Part shown: positions 1-7,885 of the stretch, piece by piece | Layout: every line of letters starts with the position of its first letter | Position numbering within the stretch: the first letter of the stretch is position 1 | Program-made: the position numbers and the translations under genes | Source: Candidatus Gastranaerophilales bacterium | GTDB lineage: Bacteria > Cyanobacteriota > Vampirovibrionia > Gastranaerophilales > Gastranaerophilaceae | DNA: 64,000 nucleotides | Assembly (NCBI GenBank): GCA_944324435.1 | Contig: CALUWH010000005.1 | Span: 1-64,000, forward strand | Direction of reading: 5' to 3' | The notes under the pieces: generated by a model | The model's database searches: none | The model's input: only the letters and a program-made list of their open reading frames with translations | Told to the model about the DNA's origin: nothing

Positions 1-204
1 AGTTTAACGTCCTTCGGGGGTAAATGGACTTGGTCGGTTGGTAGAACTACAAGTTTAACGTCCTTCGGGGGTAAATGGACTTGGTCGGTTGGTAGAACTA
101 CAAGTTTAACGTCCTTCGGGGGTAAATGGACTTGGTCGGTTGGTAGAACTACAAGTTTAACGTCCTTCGGGGGTAAATGAACTTGGCTGGTTGGCAAAAC
201 TACA
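1..204. repeat. 51-bp tandem repeat, four copies
   Basis: Four head-to-tail units start at 1, 52, 103 and 154. The first three are identical over 51 bp and the fourth differs at several positions. Each unit carries the core GGGGGTAAATGGACTTGG followed by GGTAGAACTACAAGTTT, which contains a small palindrome GTAG-AA-CTAC. There are no unique spacers, so this is not a CRISPR array. The array touches the window edge, so its true copy number is unknown. Relatives in the opposite orientation lie near 13.86-14.1 kb, on the other side of the phage island. Confidence 0.93.
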
Positions 205-285
205 AGTTCAGCATATATAAAACCTTTTAACACAATTAATTATAACTACTCTCTTATATTATCTTACATCTTAATTACAAGTTTC

Positions 286-310
286 AGCCCCAATTTAGGG
301 GCTTTTTTTT
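286..310 (+). terminator. Rho-independent terminator
   Basis: The stem AGCCCC/GGGGCT closes a 6-nt loop and is followed by eight T residues on the plus strand. It would end rightward transcripts entering from the repeat array or from beyond the left edge. The rest of 205-394 holds no recognisable gene. Confidence 0.8.
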
Positions 311-394
311 CAATATAATTTTATCAATATGTTATCTTCTTTGATTGCAAAGAATAAAGCGCAAAAGCGTGCTCTAGCAATACAACCAAAAATT

Positions 395-1066
395 TTAGCG
401 TACAGGTTTTCTTCTGTAATACCCATTAACCCTAACCCCATCCGCACGTTGATAATTCTCTACATAAATTAGCTCGCCACTTCTCACTCTTTTATCTAAA
501 TTTTCCTTTGATGGAGCTTCCCAATTATTATCAATCGCGTAGTCCAGGTATTTATCCATTACAAGCGCCTTCATCTTTTCATCAAAATTTCTAAACTCAC
601 CATCAGCATAAACCCTGTCATTTTCTGTCAACCGTTCTAATTCCATATTTTCAAATTTACGTTTATCATTAGGAGTTGTGATCAACTCGCCTTTTTGCAT
701 TCGCTCATAAATTTTTCTTGAAGCAACATCAGAAACAGACTCATCGTCTAATAAATCAAAATTACCCTGTTTCATTTCATAAGCAATTTCTCTGCCGATT
801 GCATTGTTCCACAAATCCATATTACGTTCTCCGCTAGGAGCATTTGGCGTTTCATTTTCATGCATATCACCCAATTCCCTTGCCTTTTTTTCTCCTGCAT
901 ACCAAGATAAAAACCACTGCATATATGCATGCTTAAAAGCATCAGCCTCATTATTCCAAGTTGCGTGTTCACCACTCCCGATATCAAATCCATATTTTCT
1001 TTGTGCCTTGTAAGTTGCATTCAAGACAATATCATTGAATGAATCCCTAAATGATATCTTTTTCAT
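395..1066 (-). CDS. DUF6973-like putative effector or phage accessory protein
   Basis: A 223-residue soluble protein with no signal peptide. Residues about 37-95 carry EADAFKHAYMQW, GDMHENE and NMDLWNNAIGREIA. This His/Asp/Asn-rich pattern resembles the uncharacterised DUF6973 family, which as far as I recall occurs as stand-alone proteins and as C-terminal domains of polymorphic toxins. The C-terminus ends in a DGVRVNGYYRRKPVR tail. The gene has the same GAAAGGAAA-type ribosome binding site as the phage structural genes further right, so it probably belongs to the phage transcript. It is divergent from two small membrane protein genes. A truncated second copy of its C-terminus lies at 9875-9990. 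An effector or toxin role is inference; the function is unknown. Confidence 0.6.
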   Translation of the reverse strand: MKKISFRDSFNDIVLNATYKAQRKYGFDIGSGEHATWNNEADAFKHAYMQWFLSWYAGEKKARELGDMHENETPNAPSGERNMDLWNNAIGREIAYEMKQGNFDLLDDESVSDVASRKIYERMQKGELITTPNDKRKFENMELERLTENDRVYADGEFRNFDEKMKALVMDKYLDYAIDNNWEAPSKENLDKRVRSGELIYVENYQRADGVRVNGYYRRKPVR

Positions 1067-1095
1067 AAGTTTCCTTTCTATGTTATACTACTACT

Positions 1096-1449
1096 ATGAA
1101 AATTCCATGTTTCCACAAATTCTATTCTATAAATATTTTTCTATACTTAATTATCGTTCATGCAATATCTATTACTGGCGGATTTTTTATTAGAATAGAG
1201 GTTTTAACATCACTATTACTATGCTTACTAATGATATTAACTGATGTACTACTCCAAATAAGTATCGGTATGATTTTTTTAGAATTAATACTGCGCAAAT
1301 TTAAATATATAAAAAATGAATGTAGAAATATTATTGGTGAAAAATTTCAAAAAATAATTTATGTAATCGCTGTAATAGCAACTTTCTATACATTTTGGTT
1401 TTGGATTTATTATTACCCAATTATAGAACAACGAACTCGTTTTGATTAA
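1096..1449 (+). CDS. small multi-pass membrane protein, family A copy 1 (immunity-like)
   Basis: A 117-residue, very hydrophobic protein with about three or four membrane segments: one near residues 10-32, one or two at 36-68 and one at 88-110. A basic cytosolic stretch LRKFKYIKNEC lies near residue 75. It starts MKIPCFHKFYS, almost identical to the next gene, so the pair is a tandem duplication. It is divergent from the DUF6973-like gene with only a 29-bp gap. Small multi-TM proteins paired with an effector gene are typical of immunity proteins, but no homology was recognised, so superinfection exclusion or another role remains possible. Confidence 0.75.
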   Translation: MKIPCFHKFYSINIFLYLIIVHAISITGGFFIRIEVLTSLLLCLLMILTDVLLQISIGMIFLELILRKFKYIKNECRNIIGEKFQKIIYVIAVIATFYTFWFWIYYYPIIEQRTRFD

Positions 1450-1462
1450 GAGATTTAATATT

Positions 1463-1825
1463 ATGAAAATTCCTTGTTTCCACAAATTCTATTCTGTAAA
1501 CATTTTTTTATATTTAATTATTATTTATGCGCTTTCTCTTGCCTGTACGCTATCGTCATACATTTGTATAAACTACTTTTACATATGGATACTGTACGCC
1601 TTATTATTTTTAATAACAATGGAGCTAACTCCGATAAGTTTTGTTTTGATTTTTATAGAATTAATCCTGCGTAAATTCAAATATATAAAATCGGAATGCA
1701 CTAATATTGTCGATGAAAAAATCAAAAAAACAATTTACGGAGTAGCAGTGACAGCTCTAATCTATATCCTGTGGTACTGGATTTATTATAACCCTATTCT
1801 GGAAAAACAGATGCAGTTTGATTAG
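1463..1825 (+). CDS. small multi-pass membrane protein, family A copy 2 (immunity-like)
   Basis: A 120-residue paralogue of the gene just upstream. Both ends are conserved (MKIPCFHKFYS at the start, ELILRKFKYIK and WIYYNPI towards the end), while the middle transmembrane part has diverged strongly. The ATG at 1463 was chosen because it aligns with the start of copy 1; the frame is open back to 1442. The stop codon overlaps, tail to tail, the end of a minus-strand open stretch (1822-1900) that may be another C-terminal gene remnant. Function is unknown. Confidence 0.72.
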   Translation: MKIPCFHKFYSVNIFLYLIIIYALSLACTLSSYICINYFYIWILYALLFLITMELTPISFVLIFIELILRKFKYIKSECTNIVDEKIKKTIYGVAVTALIYILWYWIYYNPILEKQMQFD

Positions 1826-1899
1826 ATGTAATCCCTGCAATTTATATATTCCAAATCGTTGAATATTTGGCTATCTTCCACTAACTTTAAGCCTTCTCG

Positions 1900-2103
1900 T
1901 TATTTATATAACCCATCCAAACTTTGCGTGATTTTATACTGTTTTTCATATATAGTATCAACAAGACTTGCAATTATTCCAACATTTGCAACATTATTAT
2001 CTATATTATACTTACAATAATCTTTTAAAATGCTTATTAAATTAAAATTATCAAAAATAAGAAATTCAAGTTCTGAAAAACTGTCTTGTATATCTTTATC
2101 CAT
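1900..2103 (-). CDS. small hypothetical protein next to Xre regulator
   Basis: A 67-residue acidic, helical protein (begins MDKDIQDSFSELEFLIFDNF). No family was recognised and there is no signal peptide. It is divergent from the Xre-type regulator and shares with it the 62-bp region that holds two direct-repeat operator-like sites. Its stop overlaps no other gene. It could be a small partner of the regulator (for example the toxin or antitoxin of a two-gene module), but nothing in the sequence proves that. Confidence 0.5.
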   Translation of the reverse strand: MDKDIQDSFSELEFLIFDNFNLISILKDYCKYNIDNNVANVGIIASLVDTIYEKQYKITQSLDGLYK

Positions 2104-2120
2104 AATCGTTTATCCCATAC

Positions 2121-2165
2121 AATAAGCGTATCAGTCTATACACATAATAAGCATACCAGTCTATA
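2121..2165. promoter_or_regulatory. two 20-bp direct repeats, probable Xre operator
   Basis: AATAAGCGTATCAGTCTATA (2121-2140) and AATAAGCATACCAGTCTATA (2146-2165) match at 18 of 20 positions and start 25 bp apart. They lie between the divergent 67-residue gene and the Xre gene. Placement directly upstream of a lambda-type HTH gene suggests binding and autoregulation by that protein. A partial match, AGCATACCA, lies at 13561-13569 upstream of the second Xre gene. Confidence 0.6.
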
Positions 2166-2174
2166 TTGTCAAGT

Positions 2175-2393
2175 ATGAATATAAAAATTCTTGACAAACT
2201 TGGCAAAAGACTAAAAGAAATTCGTCTTTCAGAAGGACTCACACAGGAAGCCCTTGCTGAAAAAGTAGGAATACACCCGACCTATGTCGGTAAACTGGAA
2301 GCAGGCAAGAGCAATTTATCAGTCAAATTACTTTTTAAAATTTCACGTGCCCTCAACGTCAACCTTGCACAAGTTTTTGATTTTGATAAATAA
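2175..2393 (+). CDS. Xre-family HTH transcriptional regulator (first)
   Basis: A 72-residue protein that is essentially a single lambda-repressor/Cro helix-turn-helix: LGKRLKEIRLSEGLTQEALA, then VGIHPTYVGKLEAGKSN as turn and recognition helix, then an ISRALNV helix. The ATG at 2175 is preferred over an in-frame TTG at 2166 because the TTG abuts the operator-like repeats; neither has a clear ribosome binding site, so the message may be nearly leaderless. It probably controls the phage island or the small divergent gene. Confidence 0.85.
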   Translation: MNIKILDKLGKRLKEIRLSEGLTQEALAEKVGIHPTYVGKLEAGKSNLSVKLLFKISRALNVNLAQVFDFDK

Positions 2394-2445
2394 AAAAATT
2401 TTATTAAATATGTTGTAATTGTATTATAATAAGTTTCATTTATAC

Positions 2446-2475
2446 GCCCCTTTCTTGTGCCGGCAAGAAAGGGGC
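2446..2475. repeat. 12-bp perfect-stem hairpin
   Basis: GCCCCTTTCTTG (2446-2457), a 6-nt loop TGCCGG, and CAAGAAAGGGGC (2464-2475) form a perfect stem. No T-tract follows, so a simple intrinsic terminator is unlikely. It resembles a palindromic intergenic repeat. Confidence 0.75.
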
Positions 2476-2829
2476 AGAAAGAACCTCGTGGGCGAAGTTT
2501 CGTTCGCTAATCAATTGTATTGCTCAACCCAAAACGAGTGAACTCGGTAGGGCTCATATTACTGTTTTAAAAATTAATTTACCTCTCACCCCCTCAGACA
2601 GCACTCGTCTTTGTTGTTGTTTCGCAAACATTGATTGCTTACTCCACAACGCCCACAATTTTTACAAGCACCTATCGGATCTTGTTGCGAGCCTTAACGG
2701 AATGAGCCAATAATACTTGCGAGAAAACAGTGGAAGCAGGCATTGTCTGAGCGTAAGCGAGTTTGCCTGCTTTGGTTCGAGCAATGTAATTATTGTGCGA
2801 ATGAAGTTCCGGCTCGAGAGTTTCTTTGC

Positions 2830-2861
2830 GCCGCGTTTCTTTGCGGTCAAAGAAATGCGGC
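2830..2861. repeat. 14-bp-stem hairpin
   Basis: GCCGCGTTTCTTTG (2830-2843) pairs with CAAAGAAATGCGGC (2848-2861) across a CGGT loop, with one G-T wobble. It shares the TTTCTT core with the hairpin at 2446. A dispersed palindromic element or the end signal of the phage transcript are both possible. Confidence 0.75.
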
Positions 2862-2911
2862 TATAAAAATTACATTTCAAAATTAATAATGTGTTGTAAT
2901 TTAATCTCCCC

Positions 2912-3571
2912 TTAAAATTTAATTGCCTTATCGAGCCCCACCCCCTTAGAGTATTTAATTAATAGTCTGTATGCAACTTCTGATTGTTTTTTGTACGCAG
3001 AATAATTCTCATCACCTTCTGATGCAATAGAATTAAGCATTGTTCTGGCTATTACCGCATTTTTCATAAGCTCTTCCAAATGCGTGGGCACAGTCAGCGT
3101 ATCTGTCGGATTTTTTAATGCAAAAATTTCATTACCATCTGCATCCTCACCTATTGCAAGAGTTGTATAATCAATTGTTATTAGCGATTTCTCAACAGGT
3201 TTCGGATAAAAAACAATCTTATCACTCTTAATATAAAATCTGTCTGGAATCCCGATTTTGCTATCCAAATTCTCCGCAGACTCAACAAAACTCAATAATT
3301 TAGAATTAAGCTTCACCATATAATTACCGTTATCATCACGATTAATCAATCCCGGCGGTAAGTCATAAGTATTCACATCCGGCAAAGTCAGGATTACATG
3401 CGTACGCTCTCTAAAATTAAACGGATAAGAATACAAAATTTCCACAATTGCTTTATTCAAAGCAAGAACAAGCGCGGATTCCAACTCTTCTCCGTTTGCC
3501 GCGTCATTGTCATACATTGACCATTCCTGAGTTGCAGCCGTATTATATAAATCTAATAAATTTATTGTCAT
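2912..3571 (-). CDS. phage tail tubular/adaptor protein (T7 gp11-like)
   Basis: A 219-residue protein. The order DLYNTAATQEWSMYDN, ALNKAIVEILYSYPFNFRER, LPDVNTYDLPPGLI and a C-terminal helix with AVIARTMLNSIAS is typical of podovirus head-tail connector/tail tube A proteins, which close the portal after packaging. The ATG at 3571 was chosen over an upstream in-frame start at 3607 because AAGGAG sits 7 bp before it and the longer form would overlap the lysozyme-like gene. It is the last recognisable gene of the minus-strand structural run. Confidence 0.7.
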   Translation of the reverse strand: MTINLLDLYNTAATQEWSMYDNDAANGEELESALVLALNKAIVEILYSYPFNFRERTHVILTLPDVNTYDLPPGLINRDDNGNYMVKLNSKLLSFVESAENLDSKIGIPDRFYIKSDKIVFYPKPVEKSLITIDYTTLAIGEDADGNEIFALKNPTDTLTVPTHLEELMKNAVIARTMLNSIASEGDENYSAYKKQSEVAYRLLIKYSKGVGLDKAIKF

Positions 3572-3581
3572 AATTTTCTCC

Positions 3582-4082
3582 TTATTTACAAAGGTCCGAC
3601 ACATCATATCCGGAAAACTTCCTGATATAGCTTTCTACAGATGTTCCAAACGCATCTTTAGGGTTGTTTTTACCGTTGGATTTCAGATAGTTAATCACAG
3701 AGCCCGGCCCCTTCAGGTGTGCACCGGCCAGCAAACCGGAAGGCGTAATATTAATTCCGTTTATAACCTGCCCGACATATTTATCCGCTCCGACCGCTTT
3801 TAAGTACCCCCATTGGCGTTTTTTGAATATTATCTGTGCGTTTTCCTGTGCGTGTGGATTGTTTAAAAAGTCATTGATTGAGAAAACTCCGTCCTTTCCG
3901 GTAAAAGTTCCGCTCCAATCATTATTATAATTAGCAGAGGCCTTTTTGTAATATCCGCTGTCAATAAGCGCAGCTTCTCCCATCTGATATTTACCTGCAT
4001 AACCGTATTTATTAAATGCTTTATAATTTCCTCCGGATTCTCTTGCCCCTAAGTCATTTAAAAAATCTGCTAAAGTCTTCAT
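3582..4082 (-). CDS. phage lysozyme/transglycosylase-like protein
   Basis: A 166-residue protein beginning MKTLADFLNDLGARESGGNY and continuing GYAGKYQMGEAAL. The ESGG...GKYQ arrangement is the catalytic glutamate region of lysozyme-like/SLT muramidases, with E15 as the likely acid. There is no signal peptide, so it is probably a virion-associated or internal protein that opens peptidoglycan during DNA entry, or a lysis enzyme needing other export. It overlaps the upstream 75-residue gene by 4 bp, so the two are translationally coupled. Confidence 0.7.
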   Translation of the reverse strand: MKTLADFLNDLGARESGGNYKAFNKYGYAGKYQMGEAALIDSGYYKKASANYNNDWSGTFTGKDGVFSINDFLNNPHAQENAQIIFKKRQWGYLKAVGADKYVGQVINGINITPSGLLAGAHLKGPGSVINYLKSNGKNNPKDAFGTSVESYIRKFSGYDVSDLCK

Positions 4083-4306
4083 TTCTTCTTCCTCCCCTTT
4101 GCCTTAGGAATCTCTTCATCAAGAACCTGCAGCAGAATAGATTTTGGATTCGGGGTTTTTGATTCTACCTGAATCTTATCTTTAATTTTTTTACCGTCTT
4201 TTTCTAAAATTTGATAATCAAAGGGATTCTTGTTTTTTAACTCCATGGCGACGGCTTCCGGCAAGAGAAAAACATGTCCTGTCGGAAGATATTTGATTTT
4301 ATACAT
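4079..4306 (-). CDS. small phage structural-module protein, unknown
   Basis: A 75-residue basic protein (starts MYKIKYLPTGHVFLLPEAVA, ends in a KGRKKK tail). Position between capsid-type genes and the lysozyme-like gene and a GAAAGGAATT ribosome binding site tie it to the phage operon. The GHVFLLP motif and lysine-rich end recall small head-completion or DNA-binding phage proteins, but no family is assigned. Confidence 0.6.
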   Translation of the reverse strand: MYKIKYLPTGHVFLLPEAVAMELKNKNPFDYQILEKDGKKIKDKIQVESKTPNPKSILLQVLDEEIPKAKGRKKK

Positions 4307-4360
4307 TATAATTCCTTTCTTTAAGAGCGGGCAGAGAAAAATCCCTGCCCGAAAACAAAA

Positions 4361-4747
4361 TTATTCTACTTCCCTTACGCCTGCCCATTTTGCAATCGCA
4401 AAAATATTTCCGGTAAATCCGGCTGCAAAATCCAAATCAATAGAGCCGTCAGCTTTCTCAAATCTTGATAAATCCTGAAGCTGTATTGCGGAAGTTCCGT
4501 CCGGAAGCTCAATTACAATATCACCAAGCATTGAATTAGGATAAGCATCCCCGGCTTTCACTGTCAAAAGTGAATCTGTACCGGTATTTTCTATCACTAT
4601 GAATAAAGAATTATTCTTATTAGAAAAAGCTTCTGCTATAGTGATACCATTTGCCTGAGTGACAGCTTTTGTTTCTATGCAAATATTTGCAACTGATTCT
4701 GTGTGATCTAACGTAGGATATTGTACTTGAATAACATCTCTTGCCAT
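4361..4747 (-). CDS. probable head decoration/fibre protein
   Basis: A 128-residue, beta-rich protein without signal peptide. The repeated alternation SLFIVIENTGTDSLLTVKAG and a Gly/Asp-rich middle resemble small capsid decoration or head-stabilising proteins, and it directly follows the major capsid gene in transcription order. The role is inferred from position and composition. Confidence 0.5.
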   Translation of the reverse strand: MARDVIQVQYPTLDHTESVANICIETKAVTQANGITIAEAFSNKNNSLFIVIENTGTDSLLTVKAGDAYPNSMLGDIVIELPDGTSAIQLQDLSRFEKADGSIDLDFAAGFTGNIFAIAKWAGVREVE

Positions 4748-4778
4748 ATTAACATTTCCTTTCTTTATTTAAAAACTA

Positions 4779-5672
4779 CTAACCGATAGTAAGAGCTGCA
4801 GAAACTTTTACTGTACCTAAATAATCAGCTCTCGGAGCACCAACACCATAGAGGCCGTAACCTTTGTAGCAAGTGTTAAAGTTCTTTTCAGGAGTATAAT
4901 AAGTTGTATTCAAGTCAGAAGAAATACCGCCCGCAAGAGTTTTGTCCTTAACCCCGAATAGAGGATAGAATACGCCGCTTTCAGGCTGTGCAATATTGTT
5001 TGATACAAGAATCTCCCATCCGCAAAGATTACCGATATACCCCTTGGCAATTTCAGATTTACCTGTTTCTGTGTATTTCAATTCATCCAGCTTGCCTAAG
5101 AAGAATTGATATTCAGGAGGAATTACGCATACCATAGAACCATCAATCCAGTTAGTATGGCCTTTTCCGTCACCTCTTTGGAATTTAGCCTGCATGTATG
5201 CAAGAATATCTTTTGCGGTCTGTGCAGTAAGTGCGATTGCGTCACCCTCGTCATCCAAATAATGTCCGGCTCTTGTGTATAAGTTAGCATAAGCACTGTC
5301 TACGGCTGCGGCAAACTGTTTGATAGCATCATTTGTATAATCTTTTGCAAGTTCTACCTGAGCTTCCGGATTATCAGCAGAACCTCTCATCATTTTTTCT
5401 TCCATCTCAGAAAGTTCAAAATGGAAGGCTTTACCTCTGTCAATTCTAACTTTGCAGGTAGAAACGGTTGCAGCTTCCGCTGTAGGCAGGTCTCCTCCGT
5501 CATAATCAAAAAGAGTTACCAGACCGGGCATTGTAACATCGACTTCATCGCCTTTATTAATATGTTTTTTCATTTCAGAATGCGCAAGTTTTCCGACAAC
5601 AAGTTCATTGTAAAAATGTTTGTTGAAAGCTTTTGAAAACGCATTTACAATCATTTGTTTTGTAGTTGTCAT
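4779..5672 (-). CDS. phage major capsid protein (T7/podovirus-like)
   Basis: A 297-residue protein of HK97-fold type: an N-terminal arm, then KGDEVDVTMPGL, an E-loop/spine region with AKDYTNDAIKQFAAAVDSAY, and a C-terminal A-domain with GWEILVSNNIAQ and APRADYLGTVKV. Order after portal and scaffold and before small head genes matches podovirus head operons. It carries the strong GAAAGGAAA-type ribosome binding site seen through this operon, expected for an abundant protein. The gene is intact. Confidence 0.85.
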   Translation of the reverse strand: MTTTKQMIVNAFSKAFNKHFYNELVVGKLAHSEMKKHINKGDEVDVTMPGLVTLFDYDGGDLPTAEAATVSTCKVRIDRGKAFHFELSEMEEKMMRGSADNPEAQVELAKDYTNDAIKQFAAAVDSAYANLYTRAGHYLDDEGDAIALTAQTAKDILAYMQAKFQRGDGKGHTNWIDGSMVCVIPPEYQFFLGKLDELKYTETGKSEIAKGYIGNLCGWEILVSNNIAQPESGVFYPLFGVKDKTLAGGISSDLNTTYYTPEKNFNTCYKGYGLYGVGAPRADYLGTVKVSAALTIG

Positions 5673-5692
5673 AAATTTTCCTTTCTTTTTTC

Positions 5693-6295
5693 CTAAATTA
5701 ATCTTTCAAGAAGTTCGTCAACTTCCTTAGGTGTCATCTCATCCAATCGTTTTTTCGGGGGAGTAAGCGAAGACTTCTCGTTTTTAGAAAACGTCATCGA
5801 ATCAGTAGCTTTAGAGGTTTCGGCTTCTGCAGCCCTTTCCCTTTCGTGAGCAAAAATCCTTGACGAAACATATCCTTCAAGCAGGTTTACGAACCTATCA
5901 ACGTCAAGATTTTTACCCATCGCAAGGTATGCTTCTTTGTACATCTGCTTGAAAGAAGGGTCAATAAAATATTTTTCATACTTATTAACAGCTTCTTTAA
6001 TGCTGTCAGCCGCCTCTTTAACGTTTTTTGCTTTGTCCCAAATATCGGTAATATCTTTCAACTTAACCGCATTTTGTCTTAAAATTCCGAGCTCCTCAGA
6101 TTGAATCCCCCTTTGCTTTTCAATCTCTTGATAAGCCTTTGATAAATCTTCGACGGATTTAAATTTGCCTAAGATTAGATTAGAAGGGTCCTCAGATTGT
6201 CCTTCATTTTCGATTTGTTCAGTCTCAAAGTTATCGGTATCCGGCTCTGAAACTTCATAGTTTTCTTGTTGATTTTGTTCTTGAATCTCTTCCAT
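5693..6295 (-). CDS. phage capsid assembly scaffolding protein
   Basis: A 200-residue, highly charged protein. An acidic disordered N-terminus of about 40 residues is followed by ILGKFKSVEDLSKAYQEIEKQ, a signature of T7-like scaffolds, and then a long coiled-coil-like helix to residue 100. The end is Lys-rich (LTPPKKRLDEMTPKEVDELLERLI), typical of the capsid-binding helix. It lies directly upstream of the capsid gene in transcription order. Scaffolds fill the procapsid and leave before DNA packaging. Confidence 0.8.
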   Translation of the reverse strand: MEEIQEQNQQENYEVSEPDTDNFETEQIENEGQSEDPSNLILGKFKSVEDLSKAYQEIEKQRGIQSEELGILRQNAVKLKDITDIWDKAKNVKEAADSIKEAVNKYEKYFIDPSFKQMYKEAYLAMGKNLDVDRFVNLLEGYVSSRIFAHERERAAEAETSKATDSMTFSKNEKSSLTPPKKRLDEMTPKEVDELLERLI

Positions 6296-6368
6296 AAAAA
6301 TTTCCTTTCGTTTTAAATAACTACTTTAGCCTATAGACAATAGGCTAATTCTTTGATAATATAGATTT

Positions 6369-6845
6369 GTGATTAGAAAATGTATTAAAAAATTAGATGG
6401 TATAATCCAGTGGAGTAAAAGATTTTACTTCGCTCATTTCTTCGTTTGGCTTACCTGGTTTGCTAATATTCTGTATGTTACAGTCATTACGCTTTTCTAC
6501 ATTGAAGAAGTGATAAAATATTATCCGACTACTCATGCTATTATTTTAGGCTTAACCAGTTCCGACTTTGAAGGATTCTTAGCCTTATATTTACTCTATT
6601 TCCCTTTCTTTTGCGGAGTAATTTTATATGCTATTATCCCTGCCACATTCTTGATAATGCTGATTAAATTTGCTTTTTCTAGAAAATTCACAGTTACAAG
6701 CAAATATTTACTGGATAATAAGAAGTACAACATTTTTTATACTATAGGGTTTATTTATGCTGTCATAATTTGGTTTCTATTATTAATTACAGGTATCGGT
6801 ATTCTAATGTTAAGTTATACAATAACTATTTTTCCAAGATATTAA
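6369..6845 (+). CDS. multi-pass membrane protein, family B copy 1 (immunity-like)
   Basis: A 158-residue protein with four predicted membrane helices (about 25-50, 70-100, 88-108 and 125-150) and a basic cytosolic loop SRKFTVTSKYLLDNKKYN before the last helix. It begins at a GTG codon. It lies opposite to and inside the phage head operon, between scaffold and portal. It is the first of three tandem paralogues, about 70-80 percent identical to copy 3 and less to copy 2. Function is unknown; it is interpreted with the other clusters as an immunity or superinfection-exclusion type protein. Confidence 0.72.
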   Translation: MIRKCIKKLDGIIQWSKRFYFAHFFVWLTWFANILYVTVITLFYIEEVIKYYPTTHAIILGLTSSDFEGFLALYLLYFPFFCGVILYAIIPATFLIMLIKFAFSRKFTVTSKYLLDNKKYNIFYTIGFIYAVIIWFLLLITGIGILMLSYTITIFPRY

Positions 6846-6878
6846 AACACTTTTTTCTTTATTTGATATGGTCAGTTT

Positions 6879-7343
6879 ATGCAAAAAAAATGTATCCAAA
6901 AATTAAATATTATAATCCAGTGGAGTAAAAAATTTTACTTCGTCCATTTCTTTGTTTGGCTTATGTGGTTTGAGAATATTTTATTTTTTGGCACATTTTT
7001 ATTTTGTATGTGTGGAGACGCAATACACAATATTACCTCTCCTAACCCTGTAGAATACAGCATAAATAGTTCTAATTGGACAGATTTAATCGGGTTCTAC
7101 TTTTTGTTTATACCTGCTATATCAGGATTTGCTCTATTATACGCGCTCATCCCCTTTACCCTGATAGTAATGCTGATGAAATACCTTCTTAAAAGAAAAT
7201 TCACCGTTACTGGAAAATTTCTTTTAGAGAATGCAAAATATAACAGATTTTATAAAATAGGCTTCATATATACCGTACTGATGTGGTTGTTTGAACTAGT
7301 TTCAGGTATCGGAATATTAATGCTAAGCCTTGCTTTTATATAA
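6879..7343 (+). CDS. multi-pass membrane protein, family B copy 2 (immunity-like)
   Basis: A 154-residue paralogue with the same four-helix layout. The N-terminus (IIQWSKKFYFVHFFVWL) and the loop before the last helix (LKRKFTVTGKFLLENAKYN) are conserved, while the segment between helices 1 and 2 (residues about 40-75) is entirely different from copies 1 and 3. Variation in that one segment suggests that specificity lies in the external loop. It is spaced 33 bp after copy 1. Confidence 0.72.
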   Translation: MQKKCIQKLNIIIQWSKKFYFVHFFVWLMWFENILFFGTFLFCMCGDAIHNITSPNPVEYSINSSNWTDLIGFYFLFIPAISGFALLYALIPFTLIVMLMKYLLKRKFTVTGKFLLENAKYNRFYKIGFIYTVLMWLFELVSGIGILMLSLAFI

Positions 7344-7364
7344 AATTTTTGATAACGTCAGTTT

Positions 7365-7826
7365 ATGCTAAAAAAATGTATCCAAAAATTAAATAGTATA
7401 ATCCATTGGAGTAAAAGATTTTACTTCGCTCATTTCTTCGTTTGGCTTACTTGGTTTGCAAATATTCTGTACGTAACAGTCATTACGATTTTCTACATTG
7501 AAGAAGTGATAAAGTATTATCCGACTACTCATGCTATTATTTTAGGCTTAACTAGTTCTGACTTAGAAGGATTCTTAGTATTGTATTTACTTTATTTTCC
7601 TTTCTTCAGCGGCTACGTGTTATTAGTGATTATTCCTGCCACGTTCTTGATAATGCTGATTAAGTTTGCTCTTTCCAGAAAATTTACAGTTACTAGCAAA
7701 TATCTACTGGATAATAAGAAGTACAACATTTTTTATATTATAGGACTTATTTATTCGATAGTTATTTGGATTTTTTTGCTCGCAACACAAGTCGGGATTT
7801 ATATGCTAAGCCTGATCCTTATTTAA
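7365..7826 (+). CDS. multi-pass membrane protein, family B copy 3 (immunity-like)
   Basis: A 153-residue protein nearly identical to copy 1 through residue 80 (same YYPTTHAIILGLTSSD loop), diverging in the last helix. It begins 21 bp after copy 2. It ends tail to tail with a short minus-strand C-terminal fragment (7828-7885) and the portal gene. The three copies show ongoing tandem amplification inside a phage morphogenesis operon. Confidence 0.72.
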   Translation: MLKKCIQKLNSIIHWSKRFYFAHFFVWLTWFANILYVTVITIFYIEEVIKYYPTTHAIILGLTSSDLEGFLVLYLLYFPFFSGYVLLVIIPATFLIMLIKFALSRKFTVTSKYLLDNKKYNIFYIIGLIYSIVIWIFLLATQVGIYMLSLILI

Positions 7827-7827
7827 A

Positions 7828-7885
7828 CTACCTGTAATATTTCCTTAAAATATCCTCCAATTCCTCTTTACTGTACCATATTGGG
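7828..7885 (-). pseudogene. C-terminal remnant of an effector-like gene beside portal
   Basis: In a frame different from the portal gene, this stretch reads SPIWYSKEELEDILRKYYR followed by a stop. It aligns with the end of the 86-residue protein at 12911-13171 (IPIKFTKQELEEVLYSKWNQ). It overlaps the last codons of the portal gene and abuts the stop of membrane gene copy 3, the same tail-to-tail arrangement as the remnants at 11240, 11795 and 12347. The match is short, so chance similarity is not excluded. Confidence 0.45.

Larger units (their letters stand above)
2394..2911. other. 518-bp intergenic stretch with hairpins, no supported gene
   Basis: This stretch separates the Xre gene from the end of the phage structural run. 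It is richer in G and C than its surroundings and contains two strong hairpins (listed separately). A 72-codon open stretch at 2662-2880 on the minus strand lacks a ribosome binding site, covers one hairpin and has an unusual composition, so it is not called as a gene. Confidence 0.6.

Noticed and set aside
1-204. Four regular repeats suggesting a CRISPR array
   Set aside because: Units are directly adjacent with no unique spacers, and no cas genes are present.
1822-1900. Open minus-strand stretch ending at family A copy 2 as another effector stub
   Set aside because: It lies in the expected place, but its sequence matches neither known fragment family, so it is only mentioned in the gene note.
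2662-2880. 72-codon minus-strand open frame
   Set aside because: No ribosome binding site, covers a strong hairpin and has composition unlike neighbouring genes.
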